64,000 nt of DNA from Verrucomicrobiia bacterium (lineage in GTDB: Bacteria > Verrucomicrobiota > Verrucomicrobiia > Verrucomicrobiales > DEV007), in contig JAUICH010000020.1 in the NCBI GenBank assembly GCA_030427505.1, positions 55,642-119,641 of the forward strand. The letters are read 5' to 3'. The translations under genes and the position numbers were made by a program. Positions 25,167 through 33,166 of this stretch are shown here, piece after piece. How positions within the stretch are numbered: the first letter of the stretch is position 1; each line of letters starts with the position of its first letter. Below the pieces are notes generated by a model. It saw only the letters and a program-made list of their open reading frames with translations. It ran no database searches and was not told the DNA's origin.

Positions 25167-25234
25167 GGTTGCCCGGCGTCTTCAAGCCAGGCGACCCCGT
25201 AAGACAGACACGAAGTGGAACCCCTTGAGGGTCC
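25167..25234 (+). promoter_or_regulatory. Structured leader upstream of the CysJ-like gene
   Basis: Two strong hairpins lie in the 192-base gap after pdxJ. The first (25167-25196) pairs GGTTGCC with GGCGACC (one G-U pair), then, after a one-base mismatch, GGC with GCC around an eight-base loop. The second (25217-25234) pairs GGAACCC with GGGTCC with one bulge. No T run follows directly. It may be a cis-regulatory RNA, a processing site or the end of the pdxJ transcript; I cannot match it to a known riboswitch. Confidence 0.35.
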
Positions 25235-25286
25235 GGAAATTGCTTTTTGCCGATCTTTTGCCATCTTTCAGGCCCTTTACCCAGAC

Positions 25287-27068
25287 ATGCCCGCCAGAAT
25301 TCCAGAAATACCTGACGACGCGCCCTTTTCTCCCGAACAGAGGGAGTGGCTCAAACAGTATCTTGAATCCTTCGCCGCCTCCCTGGTGATCGAGCATTCG
25401 GCGGCGGATCCGGGCGCCACCGGTGGTGCCCGCATCGTCATCATGTTTGGCTCCCAAAGCGGCAACGCGCAGAGCCTTTCCGAGGGCTTTGCCCAACGGC
25501 TCGAAGAAGCCGGCTATGCTCCCGCCGTGGTGGACATGGAAAATTTTGGCGAGATCGATCTGACGGAGGAATCGATTCTCCTCATCGCCACCAGCACATG
25601 GGGCGAGGGCGATCCGCCGGACAACGCCATTACCTTCTGGGAAACCCTTTCGGGCGAGGAGTATCCCCGTCTGGAAAACCTGCGGTTCTCGGTCCTGGCC
25701 CTGGGAGACACGAACTACGTGGATTTTTGCCAGATGGGGAAAAATTTCGACGCCCGGCTGGAAGAACTGGGCGCCAAGCGCTTCGCGCCCCGGATCGACT
25801 GCGACGTGGACTACGACGACCCCGCCGAGGAATGGTTCCGGGTCGTGCTGTCTGAGCTGGACCGCATGGATCTCAAGCCCGCGCCCGCGCCGTCCGTCCG
25901 GGGCGGAGCCGCCGCCGCCAAGGCCAAGCCCGCGGTGGAGGATGGCTACTCCAAGAAAAATCCCTTCCCCGCGACGGTTCTCCGGAACCAGCGGCTCAAC
26001 TTGGATGGATCCGAGAAAGACACCCGACACATCGAGCTGTCTCTGAACGGCTCCGGTTACACCTATGAAGTCGGGGACGTTCTAGGCGTGGTTCCGCTGA
26101 ATTGCCCCGATCTGGTCGATGAAATCATCAAGGCCCTGCCTTTCAATACCAGTGTGAACGTTTCCGTGCCCGATGGCCGCACCGTGCCCCTGCGCGATGC
26201 CTTGCTGGAGTGCTGCGACCTGCGGACCATCAACAAGAAGCTGCTCACCGAGTGGTCCGCGCTGTCAGGTTCGCCCTACTTGAAAGCCGTCGTCGAAGCC
26301 GGCGACGCGGACTTCCTGAGCGACTTCATCCACGGTCTGGAAGTCATCGATCTGGTGGTCGACTACCCCGCCGATTTCCGGAGCGCGCAGGATTTCGTGA
26401 ACATCCTGCGGAAGCTGAATCCGCGGCTCTACTCCATCGCCTCAAGCCCGAAAGCCCATCCGGGCGAAGTGCACCTGACCGTGGCGAAGGTGGAATACCA
26501 TTCCAAGTACCGGAGCCGGAAGGGCGTTTGCTCCACCTACCTGTCAGATCGCGTGGACCTCGGCGATCAAGTTAAAGTCTTCGTCCAGTCCGCGAAACAC
26601 TTCAAACTGCCCGAAAACGGCGACGCCCCCGTCATCATGGTGGGTCCCGGCACCGGTATCGCGCCCTTCCGCGCTTTCCTGGAAGAGCGCAAAGCCACCG
26701 GTGCCAAAGGCGGCAACTGGCTCTTTTTCGGCAACCCGCATGAAGCTTCCGATTTCTTCTACAAAGACGAGTTCGAAGCCCTTATCGATGAAGGTGTCCT
26801 GACCCGCCTGGACGTCGCCTGGTCCCGTGATCAAGGCCACAAAGTTTACGTCCAGAACAAGATGGTCGAAGCCAGCGAAGAACTCTGGAAATGGGTCGAC
26901 AAAGGCGCCCACTTCTACGTCTGCGGCGACGCCGCCCGCATGGCTCCCGACGTGGATAAAGCCCTCCACGACCTCATCGCCAAATACGGCAACATGAGCG
27001 AAGAAGCCGCCGCCGAATACGTCGCCCAGATGAAGAAAGACAAGCGCTACCAGCGGGATGTTTATTAG
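25287..27068 (+). CDS. CysJ-like diflavin reductase (sulfite reductase flavoprotein family)
   Basis: The 593-residue protein has the full diflavin architecture: an FMN-binding flavodoxin domain (MFGSQSGNAQSLSEG, STWGEGDPPDNA, LALGDTNY), an FAD-binding domain with connecting insert (RLYSIASSPKAHPGEVHLTV, RKGVCSTYLSD) and an NADPH domain (MVGPGTGIAPFRAFLEER, YVCGDAARMAPDV). It passes electrons from NADPH through FAD and FMN to a partner, classically the CysI sulfite reductase. No cysI, cysH or other sulfate gene lies nearby, so the partner is unknown. I chose the ATG giving MPARIPEIPDD; a GTG 72 bases upstream is in frame but would include the second leader hairpin's tail. Confidence 0.93.
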   Translation: MPARIPEIPDDAPFSPEQREWLKQYLESFAASLVIEHSAADPGATGGARIVIMFGSQSGNAQSLSEGFAQRLEEAGYAPAVVDMENFGEIDLTEESILLIATSTWGEGDPPDNAITFWETLSGEEYPRLENLRFSVLALGDTNYVDFCQMGKNFDARLEELGAKRFAPRIDCDVDYDDPAEEWFRVVLSELDRMDLKPAPAPSVRGGAAAAKAKPAVEDGYSKKNPFPATVLRNQRLNLDGSEKDTRHIELSLNGSGYTYEVGDVLGVVPLNCPDLVDEIIKALPFNTSVNVSVPDGRTVPLRDALLECCDLRTINKKLLTEWSALSGSPYLKAVVEAGDADFLSDFIHGLEVIDLVVDYPADFRSAQDFVNILRKLNPRLYSIASSPKAHPGEVHLTVAKVEYHSKYRSRKGVCSTYLSDRVDLGDQVKVFVQSAKHFKLPENGDAPVIMVGPGTGIAPFRAFLEERKATGAKGGNWLFFGNPHEASDFFYKDEFEALIDEGVLTRLDVAWSRDQGHKVYVQNKMVEASEELWKWVDKGAHFYVCGDAARMAPDVDKALHDLIAKYGNMSEEAAAEYVAQMKKDKRYQRDVY

Positions 27069-27130
27069 TGCCCGGGGTGCTAGGGGCGTCTTGGCGCTCG
27101 GGCTGGAAAGACGGCCAATAGGTGCTGCTA

Positions 27131-27186
27131 CCTGACAAGGAGAAGGGGAGACTTGGAGACAAGGAAAGGGGCTGCCTGGGAAGCCC
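27131..27186 (-). repeat. Hairpin plus pyrimidine heptad tract, copy 1
   Basis: Read on the minus strand, a hairpin (GGGCT/AGCCC around eight bases, 27186-27169) is followed by a C/T-rich tract built from repeats like TCTCC at roughly seven-base spacing (27168-27131). It is downstream of the minus-strand methyltransferase gene. The tract is closely similar to those at 29217-29271 and 62121-62181. It may act as a terminator with a C/U-rich tail, or be a mobile repeat. Confidence 0.55.
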
Positions 27187-27225
27187 TCAGGTTCGCTTGA
27201 GTCGGCTGAGTAGTCGAAAGGCCGG

Positions 27226-27260
27226 GCAACCTCCACCGTTGCACTGTCTCCGTGTCCCCG
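27226..27260 (+). repeat. Hairpin plus pyrimidine tract in plus orientation
   Basis: GCAAC (27226-27230) pairs with GTTGC (27238-27242) around seven bases and is followed by the C/T-rich ACTGTCTCCGTGTCCCCG. It lies downstream of the plus-strand flavoprotein gene, the same arrangement as the minus-strand copies, so convergent genes each appear to carry one. Confidence 0.4.
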
Positions 27261-27263
27261 TAT

Positions 27264-27309
27264 CGGACTGATAGTCCGCCAGCGTAAAGCCCAGCCCTTC
27301 AGGGCTGGG
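27264..27309. repeat. Two palindromic hairpins between convergent genes (REP-like)
   Basis: CGGACT-GAT-AGTCCG (27264-27278) and CCCAGCCC-TTCA-GGGCTGGG (27290-27309) are perfect hairpins separated by 11 bases. The second resembles the short GC-rich palindromes of REP elements. There is no T run, and no transposase in the window. They may stop transcription bidirectionally. Confidence 0.5.
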
Positions 27310-27345
27310 AGGTGATCAAAACAGAATCGCGGACTAAAGGGGCGC

Positions 27346-28035
27346 TCACGGTTTACGGAAGAACGTGGTTTCCCAAAAGCTGTGACTGTAGGGTCCGCAG
27401 CCTGAAAAACTGATCCGCTTCCAGTCTGACAGCAGGCTGAAGGCGGGGGCGTAGTCGGGCCGCTCGGAGTCATCAAGAACCAGGTAGCCGCCGGGTTTTA
27501 CCTTGTCGCGGGCGGCGGCCACGCAATTGACGCGCGATCTTCCATCCACCGACACCAGGTCAAAGGAGCAGTTGGGAAACGAGTGGATGTAGTTCACGTA
27601 AGCGGAAAAGTCTTTGCCGGGTTCTCTCAATGAGGCGCATGGGGGCCGTTCAGAAGTGGCGGATTCCGGCGGAATGAGCAGGTGCGAATGGCCCTTGACG
27701 GTTTCCCTGAATGGCTCAGCGGTGGAGAGAAAATAGTCGCTGCTGTGTTCCAGGCTAATCACTTTCCTCACCCGTGAACGGTAAAACAGCGTGCTGCCGC
27801 CCGTTCCCCATTCGAAGATTTCAAAGTCCGGTTGGAGGATGGTCTCGAAATAGTCAATGGCCCCAAAACTCATCCAGGGGATTCGCTCCGCTAACGGGCC
27901 TTCGCCTGCCAGCGATTGTCTCCACCGGAAAAAGTATTTCCACTGGCTGCCTGTTTTGATTTCCCGGCCCGCTCCAGCATCCGCCGCTCGCTGGTGTCGC
28001 GAGCGAAACAGGCGGATCTGGTCAAGCAGATGCAC
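27346..28035 (-). CDS. Class I SAM-dependent methyltransferase-like protein
   Basis: The 229-residue protein contains the SAM-binding motif I in FEWGTGGST (about residues 74-82), the post-I acidic end of strand 2 in ISLEHS, and motif IV/post regions FDLVSVDGRSRVN and KPGGYLVLDDSER. Similar proteins are often encoded with glycan or secondary-metabolite genes as sugar or small-molecule O-methyltransferases, but no such neighbours occur here. It is adjacent to and co-directional with the KDG kinase gene (17-base gap). The substrate is unknown. Confidence 0.75.
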   Translation of the reverse strand: MHLLDQIRLFRSRHQRAADAGAGREIKTGSQWKYFFRWRQSLAGEGPLAERIPWMSFGAIDYFETILQPDFEIFEWGTGGSTLFYRSRVRKVISLEHSSDYFLSTAEPFRETVKGHSHLLIPPESATSERPPCASLREPGKDFSAYVNYIHSFPNCSFDLVSVDGRSRVNCVAAARDKVKPGGYLVLDDSERPDYAPAFSLLSDWKRISFSGCGPYSHSFWETTFFRKP

Positions 28036-28052
28036 GGATCTGGCAGCCCGAG

Positions 28053-29150
28053 TTACCGCACCACTCGCGCTCCACCGCCGGACATCACTTTCTCTACTTC
28101 CGCCTTCGATGCCATGGTGGTGTCTCCCGGCGTGGTCATGGCCAGGGCGCCGTGGGCGGCGCCGTAGTTGACGGCTTTCGCGGGATCGTTGTGGGCCAGG
28201 AAACCGTAAACCAGGCCGGAGGCGAAGCTGTCGCCGCCGCCGACGCGGTCCATGATTTCGAGCTTCGGGTAGGGGTTGGCTTCGTAAAACTCACCGTCGT
28301 GCCAGCAGATGGCGCCCCAGTCGTTCACCGTGGCGGTGTGAACTTCGCGCAGGGTGGTCGCGGTAGCTTTGAAGTTGGGAAACTCCTTCACCGCGGTGGC
28401 GATCATGCTCTTGAAGTTCTCCACGTCGATCCCGCTGATGTTTTCGTCCACGCCTTCCACCTCGAAGCCGAGGCTGGCGGTGAAGTCTTCTTCGTTGCCG
28501 ATCATGACATCGACATACTTGGCGATCTCGCGATTGACCTCCTGGGCCTTGGCGTGGCCGCCGATGGATTTCCACAGGGACGGGCGGTAGTTCAGATCGT
28601 AGGAAACGATGGTGCCGTGTTTTTGGGCGGCCTTGCAGGCTTCGATGGTAACTTCGGCGGTGGACTCGGACAGCGCGGCGAAAATGCCGCCGGTGTGGAA
28701 CCAGCGAGCGCCCTGCTTACCAAAGACGTCATCCCAATCCACGTCGCCGGGTTTCATCTGGGAGGCGGCGGTGTTGCCCCGGTCCGGGCAGCCGACGGCG
28801 CCCCGGATGCCGAAGCCGCGTTCCGTGAAATTCAGTCCATTGCGCACTTCACGGCCAATACCGTCGTAGGGCTGCCACTGAACGAAGCGGGTATCGACTC
28901 CGCCCTGAAGGATGAAGTCTTCGATCAAGCGGCCCACCGGGTTGTCGGCAAAGGCGGTCACCACCGCGCTGCGCAGGCCGAAGCAGCGGCGCAGGCCGCG
29001 GGCCACGTTGTATTCGCCGCCACCTTCCCACGCCGCAAAGGTGCGGGCCGTGTGAATACGGCCTTCGCCCGGATCCAGGCGGAGCATGATTTCACCAAGG
29101 GAAATGCAGTCGAAGGCAACGGAGTCAGCGGGGCGGATGTCGAGGGCCAT
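28053..29150 (-). CDS. kdgK: PfkB-family sugar kinase, probably 2-keto-3-deoxygluconate kinase
   Basis: The 365-residue ribokinase-fold enzyme has a start region LGEIMLRLDPGEG, the sugar-binding GGGEYNVARGLRR segment and the C-terminal catalytic loop DRVGGGDSFASG with the base Asp. KDG kinases begin with the same GE-(I/V)-(L/M)-hR block, so phosphorylation of 2-keto-3-deoxygluconate (uronate and pectin or alginate breakdown) is the best guess; another ketose or nucleoside is possible. A D-2-hydroxyacid dehydrogenase gene lies upstream on the same strand, separated by a repeat element. Confidence 0.82.
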   Translation of the reverse strand: MALDIRPADSVAFDCISLGEIMLRLDPGEGRIHTARTFAAWEGGGEYNVARGLRRCFGLRSAVVTAFADNPVGRLIEDFILQGGVDTRFVQWQPYDGIGREVRNGLNFTERGFGIRGAVGCPDRGNTAASQMKPGDVDWDDVFGKQGARWFHTGGIFAALSESTAEVTIEACKAAQKHGTIVSYDLNYRPSLWKSIGGHAKAQEVNREIAKYVDVMIGNEEDFTASLGFEVEGVDENISGIDVENFKSMIATAVKEFPNFKATATTLREVHTATVNDWGAICWHDGEFYEANPYPKLEIMDRVGGGDSFASGLVYGFLAHNDPAKAVNYGAAHGALAMTTPGDTTMASKAEVEKVMSGGGARVVR

Positions 29151-29216
29151 GGGAGGGGTGGTGGGTGAGATTTGGGATTGGAGGGTTGCTTTAGAGGCGA
29201 GGCGGGCGAAGAGCGC

Positions 29217-29271
29217 CAGACTTGGAGACAGGGAGAAGAGGAGACAAGGAGAGGCGCCGGCCTAGCGGCGC
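29217..29271 (-). repeat. Hairpin plus pyrimidine heptad tract, copy 2
   Basis: On the minus strand a perfect hairpin (GCGCCG/CGGCGC around six bases, 29271-29254) is followed by TCTCC-type heptads (29253-29217). It lies 59 bases after the stop of the minus-strand dehydrogenase gene and before the sugar kinase gene. The tract is one heptad shorter than the copy near 62150. Confidence 0.55.
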
Positions 29272-29329
29272 GGGCCGCGAATGAGGCGGGTTAGCTTTCC
29301 GGTAATGAGTAGAGTGAAAATGGGTAATT

Positions 29330-30298
29330 TCAGGACTCGAACTTGTTGGCTTGGATGAAGTCGGGATCGCCTTTCAGGAAGTTGATCAGGTTCAGCGTGG
29401 CGCGGCTGGCTTGGCGGACCACGCTTTCATAAGTGCGGGAACCGATGTGGGAGGTGATGACGGAGTTAGGCGCGTGGAGCAGGGGGTGATCCGCCGGTGG
29501 AGGTTCTTCGTCCAGCACGTCCGCGCCGTAGCCGCCCACCTTGCCGCTTTCCAGCGCGGCGGCCATGTCGGCGGTTTCGACGAGTTCGCCACGGGCGCAG
29601 TTCAGGACGATGACGCCGTCGCGCATTTCCGCGATCTTCGCGGTATTGATCATGCCCCGCGTTTCGTCGGACAGGAAGCAGTGGAGAGACACTACGTCCG
29701 CCTGCTTCAGCACGTCGTCCATGGAGTCGCAGCGGGTCACGCCGTGTTCTTCCGCAAAGGCTCCGTCCCAATAGATGTCATAGGCGATGACCGGCATGCC
29801 GAAGGCCTTGGCGCGAATGGCGACTTCCTTACCGATGCGGCCCAGGCCGATGATGCCCATGGTCTTGCCGAGAATCTCGTGACCCGTCACCCGCTTCCAT
29901 TCGCCCTGCCTAGCGGCGGCGGCCACGGTCACGATGTGCTTGGTGATGCCGATGAGCAGGCCGAAAGTGTGCTCCGCCACCGTGGTGTGGTTCACGCCGG
30001 GGGTAAAGAGAACGGGCAGCTTTTTCGAGGTGGCGTATTCCACGTCGATCTTGTCCAGGCCGATCCCGTACTTGCTGAGAACCTTGAGCCGGGGGAGCGA
30101 CTTATCGATGACCGCCTGGGTAATGGCGTCGTCGCCACAGAGAAAGGCGTCAAATTCACCGGCCAGTTCCAGCATTCTGGATTCCGGCAGCGGACCGCGT
30201 TCGCGGACGACCTCGAAACCGGCGGCGGCCAGCAGGTCGTGGTGGGGGCCCGGGGTGTCCTGGTAGGACGTGGTGGTAAGAAGGATGCGCTCGCTCAT
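29330..30298 (-). CDS. D-isomer-specific 2-hydroxyacid dehydrogenase (SerA-like)
   Basis: The 322-residue NAD-dependent dehydrogenase has the Rossmann signature MGIIGLGRIGKEVA, the catalytic Arg in NCARGELV, Glu in VLDEEPPP and His in ITSHIGSRTYES. It lacks the ACT domain of long phosphoglycerate dehydrogenases, so it may be a short SerA, a glyoxylate/hydroxypyruvate reductase or another 2-hydroxyacid dehydrogenase. Its neighbour is a KDG kinase, pointing towards sugar-acid metabolism rather than serine synthesis. Confidence 0.88.
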   Translation of the reverse strand: MSERILLTTTSYQDTPGPHHDLLAAAGFEVVRERGPLPESRMLELAGEFDAFLCGDDAITQAVIDKSLPRLKVLSKYGIGLDKIDVEYATSKKLPVLFTPGVNHTTVAEHTFGLLIGITKHIVTVAAAARQGEWKRVTGHEILGKTMGIIGLGRIGKEVAIRAKAFGMPVIAYDIYWDGAFAEEHGVTRCDSMDDVLKQADVVSLHCFLSDETRGMINTAKIAEMRDGVIVLNCARGELVETADMAAALESGKVGGYGADVLDEEPPPADHPLLHAPNSVITSHIGSRTYESVVRQASRATLNLINFLKGDPDFIQANKFES

Positions 30299-30442
30299 GG
30301 GCTCGAGTGGAGGTATGGAGAAAGTAGAAAAAGGGTCGAATCGAAGGGCTAAGCATTAGCAAGCCACTCCCGAAGTGCAAAGCGATTTCCTGAGGGCGCG
30401 ACCGGAGAAAGGCAGGACAAACGATTGCAGGCAAAAAAAGTC

Positions 30443-30727
30443 ATGAGCGAGAGCGAAAATTCCTCAGCGCCGGAAGGCGTTAACTCCATGGAATGCGGTC
30501 CCCAGCCGCTGGGAAACCTCCTGGATGAACTGGAACTGGATCATTCCGATCTGGTCAAAGCCAGTACCGAGCAACTCACCCACAAGATGGTGGCCAAAGG
30601 CCGTAAAGGCCGCCGCCTGACCCGGAACGTGCAGACGAAAATTCTCAATGCCCTGAATGCCGTAAGAGGGGAGGGGAAACCGGAATACCGGCTGGCGGAC
30701 CTGTTTACCTACGAAGGGAAACGCTGA
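30443..30727 (+). CDS. Small conserved-looking helical protein, possible HTH
   Basis: From the ATG this is a 94-residue soluble protein. Residues 25-80 (LGNLLDELELDHSDLVKAS, LTHKMVAKGRKGRRLTRNV, KILNALNAV) have the helix spacing of an XRE-type helix-turn-helix: a segment saying when to act, a basic recognition-like helix, then a helix resembling copy-number or phage repressor proteins. I cannot assign a family. It precedes the FAD oxidoreductase by 21 bases in the same direction and may be cotranscribed. Confidence 0.6.
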   Translation: MSESENSSAPEGVNSMECGPQPLGNLLDELELDHSDLVKASTEQLTHKMVAKGRKGRRLTRNVQTKILNALNAVRGEGKPEYRLADLFTYEGKR

Positions 30728-30748
30728 GCAAAGCTTTCGCCAGGACCA

Positions 30749-31825
30749 ATGAGTCAGGAGGTGGACTTTCTTATTCTCGGCCAGGGGCTGGCGGGCTCGC
30801 TCATGGCTTGGGAACTCATTGCCCGCGGCCAGCGGGTGCGGGTGGTGGACCGGGAGGAAGAGGCCACGTCCTCGAAAGTGGCGGGCGGCTTGGTGTCGCC
30901 CATCTCGGGAGGTCAGTTGGCCCTGACTTGGCGGGTGGACGAATGGCTGCCGGTGGCGGTCCAGCGCTACCGGGACATCGAGGCGGCAATGGGGGGCGCG
31001 GTCCGGTTCTACCACGAAGTCCCCGTGGTGCGCTTCTTCCGGGATGAGAAAGAACGTGGTCAATACGAAAAGCGATGCGTTGATCAGGCCTACGCTCGCT
31101 ACGTGAGCGCGGCCCCGGACGAGCTGAGCTACGAGCCGGCCATCTTTGCCCCGTCCCATGGAGGAGTAGAGATCGCTCAAGGCGGCTTCCTGGAGGTAAG
31201 GGAATTTCTTGCGGCGGTGAGAGCGTGGCTGGTGGAGAAAGATGCCTACCAGGTGGCTGAGTTTCGCGAATCCGGTTTGGAAAAAGAAGAAAGTGCCGGG
31301 ATGCGTTGGGCGGGTGACGTGACCATCGCGAAAGGCATCATCTATTGCCAGGGCTGGGAGGTTTGTCAGGGTGGGGGACCGTTTTCCTGGGTGCCGATCA
31401 CCCCGAACAAGGGAGAGCTGCTGACCCTCGAAAGCAAAGACCTTCCCGTGGACCGGATCTATAATGGCGGCATGTGGGTGTCGCCTCGAAGCGACGGGAG
31501 ATTCAGGGCGGGCGCCACCTATGGCCGGGACACGGACCCGCCGGGGCCGACGGAGGCGGGGCGCGAGCAGATTGAAGCCGGGCTCCGGCGCTGGTGCCGG
31601 GCGAGCTACCAAGTTTGTGGGAAGGAGGCCGCCTTCCGGCCCGTGGTTCGCGGGCGCAAACCCGTGCTCGGCACCCACCCGGAAGATCCCAGGTTCGCGA
31701 TCCTGAACGGACTCGGCTCAAAAGGCGTTCTCTACGGCCCAGCCCTGGCGGCAATGCTGGCCGATCACCTGCTGAGAGGAGAGGCAATAGATCCCGAAGT
31801 AGACGTACGGCGGTTTTGGAAATGA
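30749..31825 (+). CDS. FAD-dependent oxidoreductase (DAO/glycine oxidase family)
   Basis: The 358-residue flavoenzyme starts with the dinucleotide-binding motif DFLILGQGLAGSLMAWELIARG and ends with the DAO-family FAD-contacting segment GLGSKGVLYGPALAAMLAD. PITPNKGELL in the middle matches the substrate-side strand of D-amino-acid/glycine/sarcosine oxidases. It probably oxidises an amine or amino acid, releasing H2O2, but related proteins include tRNA-modifying MnmC-like oxidases. The nearby MnmM-like gene (200 bases downstream) makes an MnmC-type role in tRNA wobble modification worth considering. Confidence 0.85.
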   Translation: MSQEVDFLILGQGLAGSLMAWELIARGQRVRVVDREEEATSSKVAGGLVSPISGGQLALTWRVDEWLPVAVQRYRDIEAAMGGAVRFYHEVPVVRFFRDEKERGQYEKRCVDQAYARYVSAAPDELSYEPAIFAPSHGGVEIAQGGFLEVREFLAAVRAWLVEKDAYQVAEFRESGLEKEESAGMRWAGDVTIAKGIIYCQGWEVCQGGGPFSWVPITPNKGELLTLESKDLPVDRIYNGGMWVSPRSDGRFRAGATYGRDTDPPGPTEAGREQIEAGLRRWCRASYQVCGKEAAFRPVVRGRKPVLGTHPEDPRFAILNGLGSKGVLYGPALAAMLADHLLRGEAIDPEVDVRRFWK

Positions 31826-32025
31826 AGCGAGAGTTCCCGTATCTGCAGCGTTCCGCGGGACTGGGCAAGCAATGCACTTCACAAAAACCAGCCAGCCTCA
31901 ATCATCTTACCTTCCACAAGATCAAACATCAGTGCCCATCCGTGCCATCAGCGGTCAACTAGAACCCTCTCTGTGACCTCAGTGTTTTCTGTGGTTCAAT
32001 TCCCCTGAGGCCCGCCGTCCCGCCC

Positions 32026-32613
32026 ATGGAACCCGCTTCCCCCAAAAGCGCCACGGTCCTGGCTCACGAGCTGGTGTCCCAGCACCTGCGCCAGGGAGAC
32101 ACCGCCGTGGATGCGACGGTGGGAAACGGGCACGACACACTCTTTCTCTGCGGGTGCGTCGGACCGGAGGGCAGCGTGATCGGCTTCGACTTGCAGGAAG
32201 AAGCCCTCGCCTCTGCGCGGCTGCGACTCGAAGACTGCCCTCAGGCGGAGCTTCACCAAACCGGGCACGAGCGCCTGGCTGAAGTCGTGAGTAAACCCAT
32301 CCGCGCCGTGATGTTTAACCTGGGCTACCTGCCCGGATCAGATAAGACCGTGGTCACCTTGCCCGGCACGACCCGCGCGGCTTTGACTCAGGCGTTGGAA
32401 CTCCTGGCGCCCGGCGGGATTGTCACGCTGGTGATCTACCGGGGCCATCCAGGCGGCCAGGAAGAGGCCGCGTCCGTGGAAGCGTTTTGTGAAGCACTGG
32501 CAACCACCTCAGCAGACCGCTACCAGATCCTTCGCTACGAACCTTCCCAACGGGGGAAGCATCCGCCGCCTTACCTGATCGCTATCGAGCGAACAGATAA
32601 ATCGGATCAGTAG
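32026..32613 (+). CDS. mnmM: tRNA mnm5s2U-type methyltransferase, YtqB/MnmM family
   Basis: The 195-residue class I methyltransferase has the family signature DATVGNGHDTLFL at the SAM site, GFDLQEEAL for strand 2, and the distinctive FNLGYLPGSDK and VIYRGHPGGQEE motifs. YtqB proteins, now called MnmM, methylate aminomethyl-2-thiouridine at tRNA position 34. The gene overlaps the convergent ndk gene by 7 bases at their 3' ends. The preceding DAO-family flavoenzyme could act in the same modification pathway; that link is inference. Confidence 0.88.
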   Translation: MEPASPKSATVLAHELVSQHLRQGDTAVDATVGNGHDTLFLCGCVGPEGSVIGFDLQEEALASARLRLEDCPQAELHQTGHERLAEVVSKPIRAVMFNLGYLPGSDKTVVTLPGTTRAALTQALELLAPGGIVTLVIYRGHPGGQEEAASVEAFCEALATTSADRYQILRYEPSQRGKHPPPYLIAIERTDKSDQ

Positions 32614-33032
32614 GCGAAAATTTCGCCGTCCTTGAAGAAGCGCTTCAACTCGATGGCGGCATTTTCCGTAGAGTCGGAGGCGTGGCAGACGTTCACCATC
32701 ATGTCCTCGCCAAAGTCGCCGCGAATGGTGCCGGGATCCGCCTTTGTGGAATCCGTGGGTCCCAGCAGATCGCGGACGCGGGCCACGGCGTCTTCGCCTT
32801 CCAGGGCCAGGCCGATGACTGGTGTGGCTTGCATGAAGGCGACCAGTTCCGGGAAGAACGGGCGGTCGGCGATGTGCGCGTAGTGTTCCTTGAGCACCGC
32901 GTCGCTCATTTCGAGCATCTTGATGCCGCGAATGGTGAAGCCTTCTGCTTCAAAGCGTTTCAGAACTTCGCCGCAAAGCTTTTTGCGGACGCAATCGGTC
33001 TTTAGCAAGATAAGAGTCGTTTCGGTGGCCAT
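32607..33032 (-). CDS. ndk: Nucleoside diphosphate kinase
   Basis: This 141-residue enzyme moves phosphate between nucleoside di- and triphosphates through a phospho-His. The active-site His117 is in NVCHASDS, and ARVRDLLGPTDSTKADPGTIRGDFG is the family's nucleotide-binding stretch (quoted positions 84-108). The first strand reads LILLKTDCV where KPD is usual. Its stop overlaps the convergent methyltransferase gene by 7 bases. Confidence 0.97.
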   Translation of the reverse strand: MATETTLILLKTDCVRKKLCGEVLKRFEAEGFTIRGIKMLEMSDAVLKEHYAHIADRPFFPELVAFMQATPVIGLALEGEDAVARVRDLLGPTDSTKADPGTIRGDFGEDMMVNVCHASDSTENAAIELKRFFKDGEIFAY

Positions 33033-33166
33033 GGGTGTTGGGTTCCGGTCTAGCGCAAAGGGGAGGTATCAGTAGCCGAAAATACCCGCTTTGAAAGGGG
33101 AAAATTGCCGGGAAAGCCGTCCGGGAGACTGAGCCAGCGGCTACTCGATCAGAGGGGAATCGCCTT

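Noticed and set aside
27290..27309. IS200/IS605-type element end
   Set aside because: Only a hairpin is seen; no transposase or RAYT gene is in the window, so a REP-like palindrome is the most that can be said.
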